The notes: generated by a model not told the origin, from the letters alone. DNA of 64,000 nucleotides from Actinomadura luzonensis (GCF_022664455.2 NZ_JAKRKC020000001.1:4283001-4347000), one strand, 5' to 3'. Shown: positions 1 to 9,997, counted from the first letter of the stretch. Made by a program: numbers and translations.

Positions 1-2006
1 ACTGGCTCGACATCGACCAGAGCGCGGCCCGCGGCGCGGCCCCCGCCTTCGACGAGAGCGACCCGACGAGCATCGCCAAGGCCTACCCGCGGCTGCCCGA
101 CACCCGCTGGATCCACACCCCGGTGTGGAAGCAGACCACGCTGCGCCCGCCGCGCGAGGAGGAGGCCGGCCGCTGGCTGGTCTACACCGACGACGCGCTG
201 GCCGCTCCCCTGCTGGCCCACCTCGCGCGCACCGGCGGGGACGTGGTGCTGGTGCGGCCCGGCGAGCGGTTCTCCAGCGGCCCTGACGGCCTGACCGTGC
301 GGCCCGGCTCCCCTGAGGACGCCCTCGCCGCGCTCCGCGACCTGGCCGGGCGCGGCTGGGAGCCCGAGCGGGTCGTCCATCTGTGGTCGGCCGGCGACGA
401 GCCGGACGGCACGCCGATCGAGGAGAGCCTGCAACGCGGCCTGCACACCCTGGTCGCCCTCGCCCGCGCGGCCGGCGACCTGGGCCTCGGCGGCTGGACC
501 CTCGACATCGTCACCTCCGGCGGCCAGCGGGTGCTGCCCGGCGACCGGGTGCGTCCGGCGCTCGGCACGCTGCTCGGCCCGACCCGGCTCATCCCCGTCG
601 AGTACCCCAAGGTCAGGACGCGGCTGATCGACGTGGACCGGGGCGGCGGGGACCCCGGCAGCGGGGACGCGCTGCTCGCCGAGCTGCGCGCCGACCCCGC
701 CGACCAGGTGGTCGGGCTGCGCGGCGGGCAACGCTGGATCCCCGACTACGAGGTCCTGGACGCGGCCGTCATCGAGGCCCGCCCGCCCGCCGCCGAGGTG
801 CGCCGTGGCGGCGTCTACCTGGTGACCGGCGGCCTGGGCGGCATCGGGCTCGCGATGGCCGAGCGGCTGGCCGGGCAGTACCAGGCGCGGCTGGTGCTGC
901 TCGGCCGGACACCCGTGCCGCCCCGCGAGCAGTGGGGCGCGATCCTCGCCTCCGACAGCGCCGTGCCCGAGGTGCGGCGGCGGCTGGAGGGGCTGCGGCG
1001 GCTGGAGGCGGCGGGCGCCGAGGTCGTCACCGTCGCCGGCGACGTCTCCCGCCCCGAGGACGCCCGCCGCGCGGTGGACGCCGCGATCGAGCGCTTCGGC
1101 GAGCTGAACGGCGTGCTGCACTGCGCCGGCGTGCCGGCCGTCGGGCTCATGCAGTTCAAGACCGTCGCCGACATGGACCGGGTGCTCGCGCCGAAGGTCA
1201 TGGGCACGCTCGCGCTGGCCGAGGCGCTGCGCGGGCGGCCGGTGGACTTCCTGGCGCTGTACTCCTCCACCACCTCGGCCACCGGCGGCGGCGCCGGCCA
1301 GGTCGACTACTGCGCGGCCAACGCCTTCCTCGACGCCTTCGCCCTCGCCGGCGCCCTGCCCGGCACGGCGGTCGTCTCGGTCGACTGGTGCGAGTGGACG
1401 TGGAACGGCTGGACCGAGGGCCTGGAGAACTACGACGAGGGCTCCAAGCAGTACTTCGCCTGGTACCGGGAGAACTTCGGCCTCACCTTCGACCAGGGCT
1501 GGCAGACGCTGCTGCGGGCGCTGGCCAGCGGCGAGCGGCACGTGGTGGCCTCCACGCAGGACTTCGCGCCGCTGGTCGCGATGAGCCGCAAGTCGTCCAT
1601 CGAGAGCCACCAGGCGACGGTGAAGAAGATCCGCGACGCGTTCGGCCGGCATCCGCGCCCGGACCTGTCCACCGCCTACGTCGAGCCGCAGTCGGAGACG
1701 GAGGAGACCATCGCCGGCGTGTGGTCGGAGGCGCTGGGCCTGGAGCAGGTGGGCGTGCACGACAACTTCTTCGAGCTGGGCGGCAACTCGCTGCTCGGCA
1801 TGGAGATCATCGCCGACGTCAGGCGGGCGCTGGGGCTGTCCTACCTGCCGCCGCACATCCTCTACCAGGCGCCCACGATCGCCTCGCTCGCCGAGGCCGC
1901 GCGCGCCGGCCAGGAGGCGGGCGAGCAGCCGAGCCAGGACCGGGACCAGCAGCGGTCCCGCATCGCCCAGCGGCGGAACATGCTCAGAAGCGGGAGGACG
2001 TCTTGA
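1..2006 (+). CDS. Type I PKS, C-terminal part (post-AT linker, KR, carrier); 5' end outside window
   Basis: The open frame runs from base 3 without a start, so the KS and AT lie to the left of the window. The first codons read WLDIDQ, the usual end of a post-AT linker. A full KR follows: NADPH site TGGLGGIG near 825-850, and catalytic Ser and Tyr in YSST...VDYCAAN near 1260-1320. The carrier domain has the NRPS-like core DNFFELGGNSLLG, with the phosphopantetheine Ser near 1788. The KR-carrier pair resembles the last module of the PKS at 12304-21966, including the DYCAANAFLD stretch. No dehydratase or thioesterase is present, so the module should leave a hydroxyl. The stop overlaps the TTG start of the next PKS (TTGA), implying coupled translation. 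Confidence 0.93.
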   Translation, partial: WLDIDQSAARGAAPAFDESDPTSIAKAYPRLPDTRWIHTPVWKQTTLRPPREEEAGRWLVYTDDALAAPLLAHLARTGGDVVLVRPGERFSSGPDGLTVRPGSPEDALAALRDLAGRGWEPERVVHLWSAGDEPDGTPIEESLQRGLHTLVALARAAGDLGLGGWTLDIVTSGGQRVLPGDRVRPALGTLLGPTRLIPVEYPKVRTRLIDVDRGGGDPGSGDALLAELRADPADQVVGLRGGQRWIPDYEVLDAAVIEARPPAAEVRRGGVYLVTGGLGGIGLAMAERLAGQYQARLVLLGRTPVPPREQWGAILASDSAVPEVRRRLEGLRRLEAAGAEVVTVAGDVSRPEDARRAVDAAIERFGELNGVLHCAGVPAVGLMQFKTVADMDRVLAPKVMGTLALAEALRGRPVDFLALYSSTTSATGGGAGQVDYCAANAFLDAFALAGALPGTAVVSVDWCEWTWNGWTEGLENYDEGSKQYFAWYRENFGLTFDQGWQTLLRALASGERHVVASTQDFAPLVAMSRKSSIESHQATVKKIRDAFGRHPRPDLSTAYVEPQSETEETIAGVWSEALGLEQVGVHDNFFELGGNSLLGMEIIADVRRALGLSYLPPHILYQAPTIASLAEAARAGQEAGEQPSQDRDQQRSRIAQRRNMLRSGRTS

Positions 2007-5000
2007 CCGGAACCGACGTGACAGGGATGGAGGCGACCGGGACCGACTACGACTCAGCGGTCGCGCTGGTCGGGATGTCGGGGCGCTTCCCCGGCGCCCG
2101 CAGCGTCGCCGAGTTGTGGGAGAACCTGGTCGCCGGCACCAAGGGCCTGCGGATGATCACCGAGGAGGAGCTGCGCGAGGCCGGGGTAGACCCCGGCCGG
2201 CTGGCCGACCCCCGCTACGTGCGCGTCGGCGGCCCGCTGGACGACCTCGACCGCTTCGACGCGACCGTCTTCGGCATCAACCCGCGCGAGGCCGAGACCA
2301 TGGACCCGCAGCACCGGCTGTTCCTGGAGTGCTCGTGGGAGGCGCTGGAGGCGGCCGGCTACTGCCCGACCGACGTGCCGGGGCAAGTCGCGGTGTTCGG
2401 CGGGTGCGGGTTCCCCGACTACATCGTGCAGAACCTGCAGCACCTGCAGACCCAGCCGGGCGGGGCGCTGCTCATGGCCGTGGGCAACGAGCGGGACTCC
2501 CTCGCCTCGCTGGTGTCGTACAAGCTGGGGCTGCGCGGGCCGGCCGTGTCGGTGCAGACGTTCTGCTCGACGTCGCTGGTCGCGGTGCACCTGGCCTGCC
2601 AGAGCCTGCTGACGTACGAGTGCGACGTGGCGCTGGCGGGCGGCGCGTTCACCCCGCTCCCCCAGCCCGCCGGCTACCTGTACGAGCAGGGCGGCATCAT
2701 GTCGCCCGACGGCCGGGTGCGCAGCTTCGACGCCGAGGCCGCCGGCACGGTGATGGGCAGCGGCGCGGGCGTCGTGGCGCTCAAGCGCATGGCGGACGCG
2801 CTGCAGGACGGCGACGTCATCCACGCGGTGATCCTCGGCTCGGCCGCCAACAACGACGGCCGGCTGCGCGCCGGCTACACCGCGCCCGGCGTGGACGGCC
2901 AGGCCGACGTCATCGAGTCGGCGCTCGGCGTGGCCGGGGTCAAGCCGGACACCGTCGGCTACGTCGAGTGCCACGCGACCGGCACCATGCTGGGCGACTC
3001 GATCGAGCTGGCCGCCATGAACCGGGTGTTCGCCACGCCGCGCGACACGCCGTGCGTGCTGGGCTCGCTCAAGCCGAGCCTCGGCCACCTCGACCGGGCC
3101 TCCGGCGTGACCGGGCTGATGCGGGCGGCGATGGCGCTCAAGCACGAGGTGCTGCCGGCCGTGCCGGACTACGGGACGCCGAACCCGGCGCTCGCCTCCG
3201 CGCAGGACCGCTTCACCGTGCTGACCGAGGACCGGCACTGGCCGGAGGCGCGGGCCCGCGCCGGGCCGGCGTGAGCTCGTTCGGGCTCGGCGGCACGAAC
3301 GCGCACGTCGTGCTGGAGCAGGCGCCGCCGCGCCCGGCCCGCCCGGCGCGGCCCGGGCCGCACCTGCTGACCTTCTCCGCCGCCGACGAGCAGGCGCTCG
3401 GCGAGGTGACCGAGCGGCTGCGCGCCCACCTGGCCGAGGACGGGCGCGACGACCTGGCGGACGTGGCGTTCACGCTCCAGGTGTCGCGCGGCGGGTTCGC
3501 GGTGCGCCGGGCGGTCGTCGTCCGGGACCGCGAGGACGCCGTGGCGGCGCTCGGCGACCCGGAGCGGTGGATCGGCGGCCGGACCCAGCGGCGCAACCCC
3601 AAGGTCCGGCTCGTGGCGCCCGCGGCGGAGCCGCCGTCCGGCTGGTGGTGGGAGCTGCACGCGGCGGTCGAGGCGGTGCTGCGGCACGGGCCCGCGCCCG
3701 CCGGCTCTTCCCGCGAGGCGGCGCTCGGCGCGCTGGCCGACGCGCTCGGCGGGCTCGGCGTCCCCGTCGTCCGGGACGAGGGGACACCGGCCGAGGAGGT
3801 CGTGGTGGCCCCCGAGGACGGCACGACGGCCGCCGCCTGGCTGCTCGCGACCGTGGCGCGGCTGTGGCTGGCGGGCGCCTCGCCCGACTGGGCCGCGCTG
3901 CACGGCGGCCTGGGCCGCCGGGTCGAGCTGCCGACGTACCCGTTCCAGCGGCGCCGCTTCTGGGTGAAGGCCGCGCCCGCGCAGGCCGCGGCGCAGGCCG
4001 GCGAGGGCAAGACCTACGACCGCGACCGGTGGACGCACCTGCCGAGCTGGCGGCAGCGGCCGCTGCCCGTCGCCGGCCTGGACGAGCGGCTGCGCGAGGC
4101 CGGGCCGTGGCTGGTGCTCACGGCCGACGAGCGCGGCGAGGCGCTGGTGAGGCGGCTCGGCCGGGCCGGCGCCGAGGTGACCGCGGTGCGGTACGGCGAC
4201 CGGTTCGCGCAGCAGGACAGCGGCGACTTCACGATCCGGGCGGGCAAGCCCGACGACGTGGCCGAGCTGATGTACTCGCTGGTCGCGATGCCCCGGGCGA
4301 TCGTGCACGGCCTCAGCCTGGCCGCCGCGCCGCCCGCGCCCGGCGCCGACCCCGTGGAGCACTTCGCCGCCGCCCAGCACGACGGCTTCTACTCCGCGCT
4401 GGCCCTGGCGAGGGAGCTGGTGGACAACACCGGCGCCGCGCCGCGGGCCGAGCTGGTGCTGCTCACGCCGCAGGCCGTGAGCGTGGCCGGCCCCGACCTG
4501 CGCCACCCCGAGCACGCCACGCTCGCCGCGCTCGCGCCCAGCCTGCAGCAGGAGAACCCGCGGCTGCGCTGCCGCCACCTCGACCTGGACGCCGCCGCCG
4601 GCCCCGCCGCCGCCGACGCCCTGGCCACCCGGGTGCTGGCCGCCGCCGTCTGCCCGCACGAGGGGCCGATGGCGGTGCGCGGCGACGAGACGTGGCTGCG
4701 CCACTACGCGCCCTATCCGGTGCCGGAGCCGGCCGAGCCGCCCTTCCGCGACGGCGACACCGTGCTCGTCACCGGCGGGCTCGGCGACGTCGGCCTGGTC
4801 CTCGCCCGCCACCTGGCCGACCGGTACGGGGCCCGTCTGGTCCTCACCGCGCGCTCCCCGCTGCCGCCCCGCGCCGAGTGGGACGCCTGGCTGGCCGCGC
4901 CCCCGCCCGGCGGCGAGCGCGCCGCCCGGCACGTCGCCAGCATCCTGGACCTGGAACGCCGGGGCGCGAGCGTGCTCGCCCTGTCGGCCGACGTCGCCGA

Positions 5001-5859
5001 CGAGGACGCCATGCGCGCCGTCGTCGAGGCCGCGGTCGAGCGGTTCGGCGGCATCGACGTCGTCGTGCACGGCGCCGGCGTCCAGGACGGCGCCTACTTC
5101 AACTTCGCGCACCTGATGGACCGGCCGCAGTGCGAGGCGCACCTGGCCGCCAAGGTGACCGGCTTCCACGTGCTGCAGAAGGTGCTCGGCGAGCACGCCG
5201 CCGACCGGCGCATCACGTTGTCGTCGATCGCGGCGGTGCTCGGCGGCATGACGCTCGGCCCGTACGCGGCCGCCAACGCGGCGCTGGACGCGTACGTGCG
5301 GACCGCCCGCGCCGAGGGCGCCGGCCGCTGGGTGACCGTCGACTGGGACACCTGGAACATCGACCCCGACCGGGTCGCCGGCCACAGCGGCGCGGTCGTG
5401 GACTACGCGATGACCCCGGCCGAGGGCATCGACGTGCTCGAACGGGCGCTGTCGGCCGCCGACCGGGTCGGCCACCTGGTGATCTCCACCGGGTCGCTGG
5501 AGGCCAGGCTCGCGCAGTGGGTCACCGGCGACCTGCACGAGGGCGACGACGACTTCGACGACCGCGAACGCCATCCGCGTCCCGAGCTGAACAACCCGTA
5601 CGTCGAGCCGCGCCCCGGCACCGAGGCGGCGCTCGCCGACATCTGGTCGCGGGTGCTCGGCATCGACCCCATCGGGGCGCTGGACAACTTCTTCGAGCTC
5701 GGCGGCCACTCGCTGCTGGCGATCGAGCTGACCACCAGGATCCGGCGCAACCTCGCCGCGTCGGTGCCGGTCACCGGCCTGCTGGAGTGCCCGACGGTGC
5801 GCCAGCTCGCCGAGCTGCTCGACGACCGCGACGACGACGTCAGCGGCGGTGAGAGCTGA
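2003..5859 (+). CDS. Type I PKS module without AT: KS, AT remnant, KR, carrier; frameshifted near 3255
   Basis: The start is TTG 2003, preceded by GGGAGG at 1992-1997 and overlapping the previous stop. The KS has its catalytic Cys in TFCSTSLVA (about 2565) and the histidines in ECHATGT and LGHLDRASG. At 3245-3270 the frame changes by one missing base: the KS frame stops at 3274, while the continuation RRAGVSSFGLGGTNAHVVLE is one frame over. The linkers before and after the AT position are intact (PTYPFQRRRFW near 3940). Between them lie only about 100 residues with neither a GxGxQ nor a GHSxG motif, where about 300 are expected. KR (TVLVTGGLGDVG near 4770, SSIAAV...PYAAANAAL) and carrier (DNFFELGGHSLL, Ser near 5712) look functional. 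The module therefore needs an AT in trans. No thioesterase follows. Confidence 0.88.
3245..3274 (+). other. Frameshift site in the AT-less PKS
   Basis: The KS frame reads RHWPEARARAG and stops at TGA 3272-3274. The correct KS tail, RRAGVSSFGLGG, is read from the frame one base back. Restoring one base within the run of G and C at 3250-3260 gives an unbroken RHWPEARARRAGVSSF. All flanking domains are conserved, so a missed base in the assembly is the simplest explanation; a real mutation is possible. Confidence 0.75.
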
Positions 5860-7019
5860 TGAAGCAGCCCGACTACCTGCGGACCGTGCAGGGCTTCGCC
5901 CGGCGCGAGCTGCTGGGCAAGGAGCCCTACCTGGACTCGCTGGCCGAGGCGCCGCTGCCGCTCTACCGGCGCTTCGCCGAGACGGGCCTGGCCAACTGGT
6001 GGATGCCGAAGGAGTTCGGCGGGCTCGGCATGGGGCTGGAGGAGAGCGTCAGGATCTCCGCCGAGCTGGCCTACGCCGACGCCGGCGTCGCCTTCACCCT
6101 GTTCATCCCGGTGCTGGCCACCAGCATGGTCACCTGGTACGGCGAGGCGGCGCTCAAGGAGCGCCACCTCGGGCCGCTCGTCGCGGAGCACGGCTTCGCC
6201 GCGACGCTCGGCAGCGAGCACGCGGCCGGCAGCGAGCTGGCCCGCATCTCCACCACCGCCCGGCGCGACGGCGGCGACATCGTCCTGGACGGGCGCAAGG
6301 CGTTCTCCACCGACACCGACTTCGCGCGGTTCGTCGTGGTGATCGCGCGCGCCGAGGACGACCCGGCCGGCTACCTGGCCGTCCTGGTGCCGCGCGACAC
6401 GCCGGGCGTCGCCGTGGAGAAACGGTGGGACGTGATCGGGCTGCGCTCGTCGGCGACGTACCAGGTGTCGCTGTCCGGCGTGCGCGTCCCGGCCGGGAAC
6501 GTGCTGCGCGGCAACGGCCTGCGCCTGCTGGAGGTCGGCCTGAACGCCAGCCGCATCCTCATCGCCGCCACCGCGCTCGGCATCGCCCGCCGGATCAGGG
6601 ACGTGTGCATGGAGTACGCCAAGTCCAAGTCGGTCAAGGGCGCGCCGCTGACCGCCAACGCGGTCTTCGCGGGGCGGCTCGGGCAGTTCGAGATGCAGAT
6701 CGAGGTCATGGCCAACCAGTGCCTGGCGGCGGCGCGCGCCTACGACGAGATCGCCTCCCGGCCGGACGCGGGCGAGGAGTTCCTGCGCGTGGGGACGCTC
6801 AAGCAGGCGCTGACCACCAAGATGTTCTGCGGGCAGACGGGCTGGCAGATCGCCTCGGCGGCGTCGGAGATGTTCGGCGGCCTCGGGTACACGCACGAGT
6901 CGGTGATCGGCAAGCTGCTGCGGGACATGCGGTACGTGTCCATCGTGGAGGGCGGCGACGACGTGCTGCGCGACCTGGTGTTCAGCCGGTACGTGGTGCC
7001 GGTGTCGAAACGATCGTGA
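5859..7019 (+). CDS. Acyl-CoA dehydrogenase family flavoenzyme, coupled to the PKS
   Basis: A 386-residue acyl-CoA dehydrogenase fold, full family length. The N-terminal helical domain contains MPKEFGGLGMG, the middle beta domain contains LGSEHAAGSELA and FSTDTDFARF, and the C-terminal domain contains GGLGYTHESVIGKLLRD. A Glu at the usual catalytic position lies in IVEGGDDVL, where most family members have EGT. The ATG shares its A with the stop of the upstream PKS (TGATG), so the two are translationally coupled. This enzyme differs from the FkbI-like dehydrogenase at 9994-11136. A likely role is desaturation of a carrier-bound or released acyl chain, but the substrate cannot be read from sequence. 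Its 3' end overlaps the convergent phosphopantetheinyl transferase gene by 38 bases. Confidence 0.9.
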   Translation: MKQPDYLRTVQGFARRELLGKEPYLDSLAEAPLPLYRRFAETGLANWWMPKEFGGLGMGLEESVRISAELAYADAGVAFTLFIPVLATSMVTWYGEAALKERHLGPLVAEHGFAATLGSEHAAGSELARISTTARRDGGDIVLDGRKAFSTDTDFARFVVVIARAEDDPAGYLAVLVPRDTPGVAVEKRWDVIGLRSSATYQVSLSGVRVPAGNVLRGNGLRLLEVGLNASRILIAATALGIARRIRDVCMEYAKSKSVKGAPLTANAVFAGRLGQFEMQIEVMANQCLAAARAYDEIASRPDAGEEFLRVGTLKQALTTKMFCGQTGWQIASAASEMFGGLGYTHESVIGKLLRDMRYVSIVEGGDDVLRDLVFSRYVVPVSKRS

Positions 7020-8136
7020 CCAGCGCGGCGGCGTAGCCGGGGGCGACCCGGAGCCAGCGGACGGGACCATGGAGGGAGCGCGGGCCGGTGGAGGCCGCGC
7101 TCCCTTCGTCGTGCCCGTGGTCGGCGACGCGGACGGCGGACAGGCCCGCCAGGCCGGCGCCGGTCGCCTTGACGAACGCCTCCTTGGCGGTCCACAGGCG
7201 GAAGTAGCCCGTCAGGGCGGCGGCGGGGGCGGCGGCGCGCAGACGGGCGGCCTCCTCCGGCTGGTACAGGCGGTCGGCCATGGCCAGGGGGTCGAGGTCG
7301 GCGCGGATCCGCTCGACGTCCACGCCGGCGCGGACGCCCGGGGGCGCGAGCGCGATCAGGGCCCAGGAGTCGGAGTGCGACAGGTTGAAGTCGACGAGGC
7401 CGCCGGGGAGGTGGTCGTGCGTGCCGGGATGCAGGCAGGGGCGGCCGGCGTCGTCCGTGGCGAGGCGCACCTCGTGCGGGGGGAGGCCGCAGACGCGGCC
7501 CAGCACCGCCCGCAGGGCGGCGTGGGCGGCCACGTACCGGCGCCGGTCCAGCTCGCCCGCCAGCGCCAGCGCTCGCTCCCGTTCCCGCCCGGACAACCAC
7601 TCCCACCCGCCCTGCCACCGGGGCCCGTCCAGGAACACCTTCCACACCCGCACCTCGGGCAAGGCCGGGAAGGACCCCCGCCCGCCCACCGGCGACGGGC
7701 GCGGGGCGCGCGACCCGATGCCCGCCCCCAGCCGGCGCACGACGAAGGGCCGCGCGCCCACCGGCAGCGGGCGCGAGGCGGGAGGCCGCTCCCCCGCGCG
7801 GGATCGACGCAGGACGAAAGACCGCACGCCCACCACCGACGACGGCAGCACCGAAACCCGCACACCCAGCGGACGCGCTCCCGTTGACCGCACACCCGAG
7901 GCAAGCCGGCGCAGCGCGAAGGACCCCGCACCCGGCGCCGGCGCAGACCGCGCAGGCGCAGGCAGCGGGCGCGAGGTGACGGGCGCACGAGCGGGGGCCG
8001 GGGTGGGCGTCGGGGTTGGGGAGGGCGTCGGGGCCGGGCCGGGAGCCGGGGTGGGGGTGAGGGTTGGTGGGGTGGGGGTGGGGGGACCCGCGGGGACCGC
8101 CGCCGGGCGGGGCGGCGGGGCCGCGGGTCCGGTCAT
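6982..8136 (-). CDS. Sfp-type 4'-phosphopantetheinyl transferase with proline-rich N-terminal extension
   Basis: The C-terminal 223 residues are a typical Sfp-type transferase, which converts apo carrier domains to the holo form using CoA. Mg-binding GVDVERI and the conserved WTAKEAFVKATG are present, preceded by VDFNLSHSD. The ATG at 8136 overlaps the stop of the upstream thioesterase (ATGA). From there the protein has an extra 160 or so residues rich in Pro, Thr, Arg and Ala that match no domain I recognise. An alternative GTG start at 7653 would give a normal-length 223-residue enzyme, so the true start is uncertain. As the last gene of the minus-strand set it probably serves the many carrier domains in the cluster. 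Confidence 0.88.
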   Translation of the reverse strand: MTGPAAPPPRPAAVPAGPPTPTPPTLTPTPAPGPAPTPSPTPTPTPAPARAPVTSRPLPAPARSAPAPGAGSFALRRLASGVRSTGARPLGVRVSVLPSSVVGVRSFVLRRSRAGERPPASRPLPVGARPFVVRRLGAGIGSRAPRPSPVGGRGSFPALPEVRVWKVFLDGPRWQGGWEWLSGRERERALALAGELDRRRYVAAHAALRAVLGRVCGLPPHEVRLATDDAGRPCLHPGTHDHLPGGLVDFNLSHSDSWALIALAPPGVRAGVDVERIRADLDPLAMADRLYQPEEAARLRAAAPAAALTGYFRLWTAKEAFVKATGAGLAGLSAVRVADHGHDEGSAASTGPRSLHGPVRWLRVAPGYAAALVTIVSTPAPRTG

Positions 8137-8921
8137 GCCCACGGCCGCAGCGCCTCCGCGACGATCCCCTGGGTCCGCGCGGCCTGCTCGAAGACGGCGA
8201 AGTGCCCGCCCTCGAACGGGTGCAGGTCGAACGGCCCGGTGGTGAGCGCCCGCCATCCGGCCACCTTGGCGAACGCCACCCGCGGGTCGGCGTTGCTGGG
8301 CAGCGCCGTGACCGGCACCTCCAGCGGCGGCTCCGCCTCGTACTCGTAGGTCTCCTTCACGGTGAAGTCGGCCTGCACCGCCGGCAGGATCATGGCGAGG
8401 GCCTCCTGGTCGGCGAGCAGCCACTCGGGGGTGCCGCCGAGCGTGCGCAGCAGCTCGACGACCTGTTCCCTGCCCATCTGCCCGACCGGCGGCCCGTCCT
8501 CGTAGGTGAGGTGGGGCGCGTCGGAGCCGGAGACGAACAGGTGGACGGGCTGCGGCCCGCCGCGCCGCCGGATCTCGCGGACCAGCTCGAACGCCACGAT
8601 CGCGCCGAGGCTGTGCCCGTACAGGGCGTAGCGGCGGCCGGCGGCGGCCGTCTCGACGTCGGTGAGGACGGCGTCGGCCAGGTCGGACACCAGCGGCGCC
8701 ATCCGCCGGTAGGGCGGCTCCCGGTGCCGGGACTCCCGGCCGGGCGGCTGGACCGGCTGGACGGCCACGCCGGGCACCTTGCCCTGCCAGGCGCGGAAGG
8801 CCGAGGCCGCGCCCCCGGCGTGCGGCAGGCAGTACAGCGGCAGCGCGCCGGGCTCGGCCCCGGTGAGGGCGCGGAACGGCAGCCACCGCGCCAGCACGTC
8901 GTCGCCGGTGAGCACGCTCAT
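8133..8921 (-). CDS. Type II thioesterase (editing)
   Basis: A 262-residue alpha/beta hydrolase of the RifR/GrsT type, which removes stalled or wrong acyl groups from PKS carrier domains. The start LYCLPHAGGAASAF is typical of the family. The nucleophile is in YGHSLGAIVAFEL, the catalytic His is in FEGGHFAVFE, and an acidic residue is in SNADPRV. The ATG at 8921 overlaps the stop of the FkbH-like gene (ATGA), so it is co-translated with the extender-unit genes. It is not fused to a PKS and is too generic to assume it releases the product, though that cannot be excluded because no thioesterase domain is visible in the PKS proteins here. Confidence 0.93.
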   Translation of the reverse strand: MSVLTGDDVLARWLPFRALTGAEPGALPLYCLPHAGGAASAFRAWQGKVPGVAVQPVQPPGRESRHREPPYRRMAPLVSDLADAVLTDVETAAAGRRYALYGHSLGAIVAFELVREIRRRGGPQPVHLFVSGSDAPHLTYEDGPPVGQMGREQVVELLRTLGGTPEWLLADQEALAMILPAVQADFTVKETYEYEAEPPLEVPVTALPSNADPRVAFAKVAGWRALTTGPFDLHPFEGGHFAVFEQAARTQGIVAEALRPWA

Positions 8922-9997
8922 GTCCCGATCTCCAGCCGCACGTAGGGCGGCGGCGGCTGCACCGCCTCCAGGTCCGCCTCCAGCACCACGGCGGCGCCGT
9001 CCCGCTGGATCTCGCGGAAGCCGGCGAAGGCGTAGGTGATCTGCATCATCCGGTTGCGCCCGGTCTCGACGAAGTCGGCGCGCAGCGCGACGCCCTCGGC
9101 GGCGGCCAGGCGCAGCAGGTGGTTGAGCAGCACCATGCCGACGCCGCGCGACATGACCCGGCACGACATCAGCATCATGCGCAGCCACCAGGCGTCCGGC
9201 CCCTTCTCCACCAGGGCCAGCCCGATCTTGCCGTAGCTGCCGAACCGGTCGGTGAGCGAGGCGACCAGCAGCAGGTGGTCGGGCGACTCCCGGAGGGCGT
9301 CCAGCTCGTCGTAGGAGTAGGTGCGGCCGGTGGAGTTGAGCTGGTTGGTGCGGACGGTCAGCTCCTCGGCCCGCTGCAGGTCCTCCCGGCGGGCGGGCGC
9401 GATGGTGAACTCCATCTCCAGCCCGGCCAGGAACTCCTCGTTGGTGCCGACGAACGTGCCCTCCAGCTCGTCACGGGCGAGCTGCCCCCGGTACATCTCG
9501 CGCCGCCGCGCCGACTCGTCGGTGACGAAGCGCGGCCGGAACTCCGGCCTGGCCAGCGCCTCCTCCAGCTCCAGCACGTCGACGCAGATGACCTCGGGCA
9601 GCTCGTGCGCCACCTCGGCGCGTTCGAACTCCTGGTCGTCGACGAAGGCGAAGGCGTCCACGCCGAGGTTGAGGGCCTTGGCGATGGCCTTGATGGAGTC
9701 GGACTTGGCGTTCCAGTTGATCTGCGGGTAGAGGAACATCTCGGTGAGGCCGAGCGCGGCCAGGCGTTCCATGGCGGCCTCGCGGTCGTTCTTGCTCGCG
9801 ATGGAGTGCAGCACGCCCATGCGGTCGAGCTCGTGGATGCGCTCGACCACCTCGGGGCGTACCCGCACCTCGCCGTCCTCCAGCAGCACCCCGTCCCACA
9901 GGGTGTTGTCGAGGTCCCAGACGACGCACTTGACGCGGCCCCGCCTGGGCTTCTCGGGCAGGACGAGGGCGCCGGGCCGTTCGGTGGTCACGCTCAT
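8918..9997 (-). CDS. FkbH-like HAD-superfamily glyceryl-ACP synthase (extender unit)
   Basis: A 359-residue protein with the HAD motif CVVWDLDNTLWDG near residue 27 and a C-terminal GNAT-like half containing TVRTNQLNSTGRTYS and FGSYGKIGLALV. This is the domain plan of FkbH and its relatives, which take 1,3-bisphosphoglycerate, dephosphorylate it and load a glyceryl group onto a discrete ACP. It sits directly with an ACP and two dehydrogenases (9994-12281), the usual set for hydroxymalonyl- or methoxymalonyl-ACP. Start and stop overlap both neighbours by ATGA. The oxidation state of the final extender depends on the two dehydrogenases; methylation would need a gene not seen in this window. Confidence 0.93.
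   Translation of the reverse strand: MSVTTERPGALVLPEKPRRGRVKCVVWDLDNTLWDGVLLEDGEVRVRPEVVERIHELDRMGVLHSIASKNDREAAMERLAALGLTEMFLYPQINWNAKSDSIKAIAKALNLGVDAFAFVDDQEFERAEVAHELPEVICVDVLELEEALARPEFRPRFVTDESARRREMYRGQLARDELEGTFVGTNEEFLAGLEMEFTIAPARREDLQRAEELTVRTNQLNSTGRTYSYDELDALRESPDHLLLVASLTDRFGSYGKIGLALVEKGPDAWWLRMMLMSCRVMSRGVGMVLLNHLLRLAAAEGVALRADFVETGRNRMMQITYAFAGFREIQRDGAAVVLEADLEAVQPPPPYVRLEIGT

Noticed and set aside
5859..7019. FkbI role for this acyl-CoA dehydrogenase
   Set aside because: A dehydrogenase already sits inside the FkbH/J/K set at 9994-11136; this one is on the other strand and coupled to the PKS.
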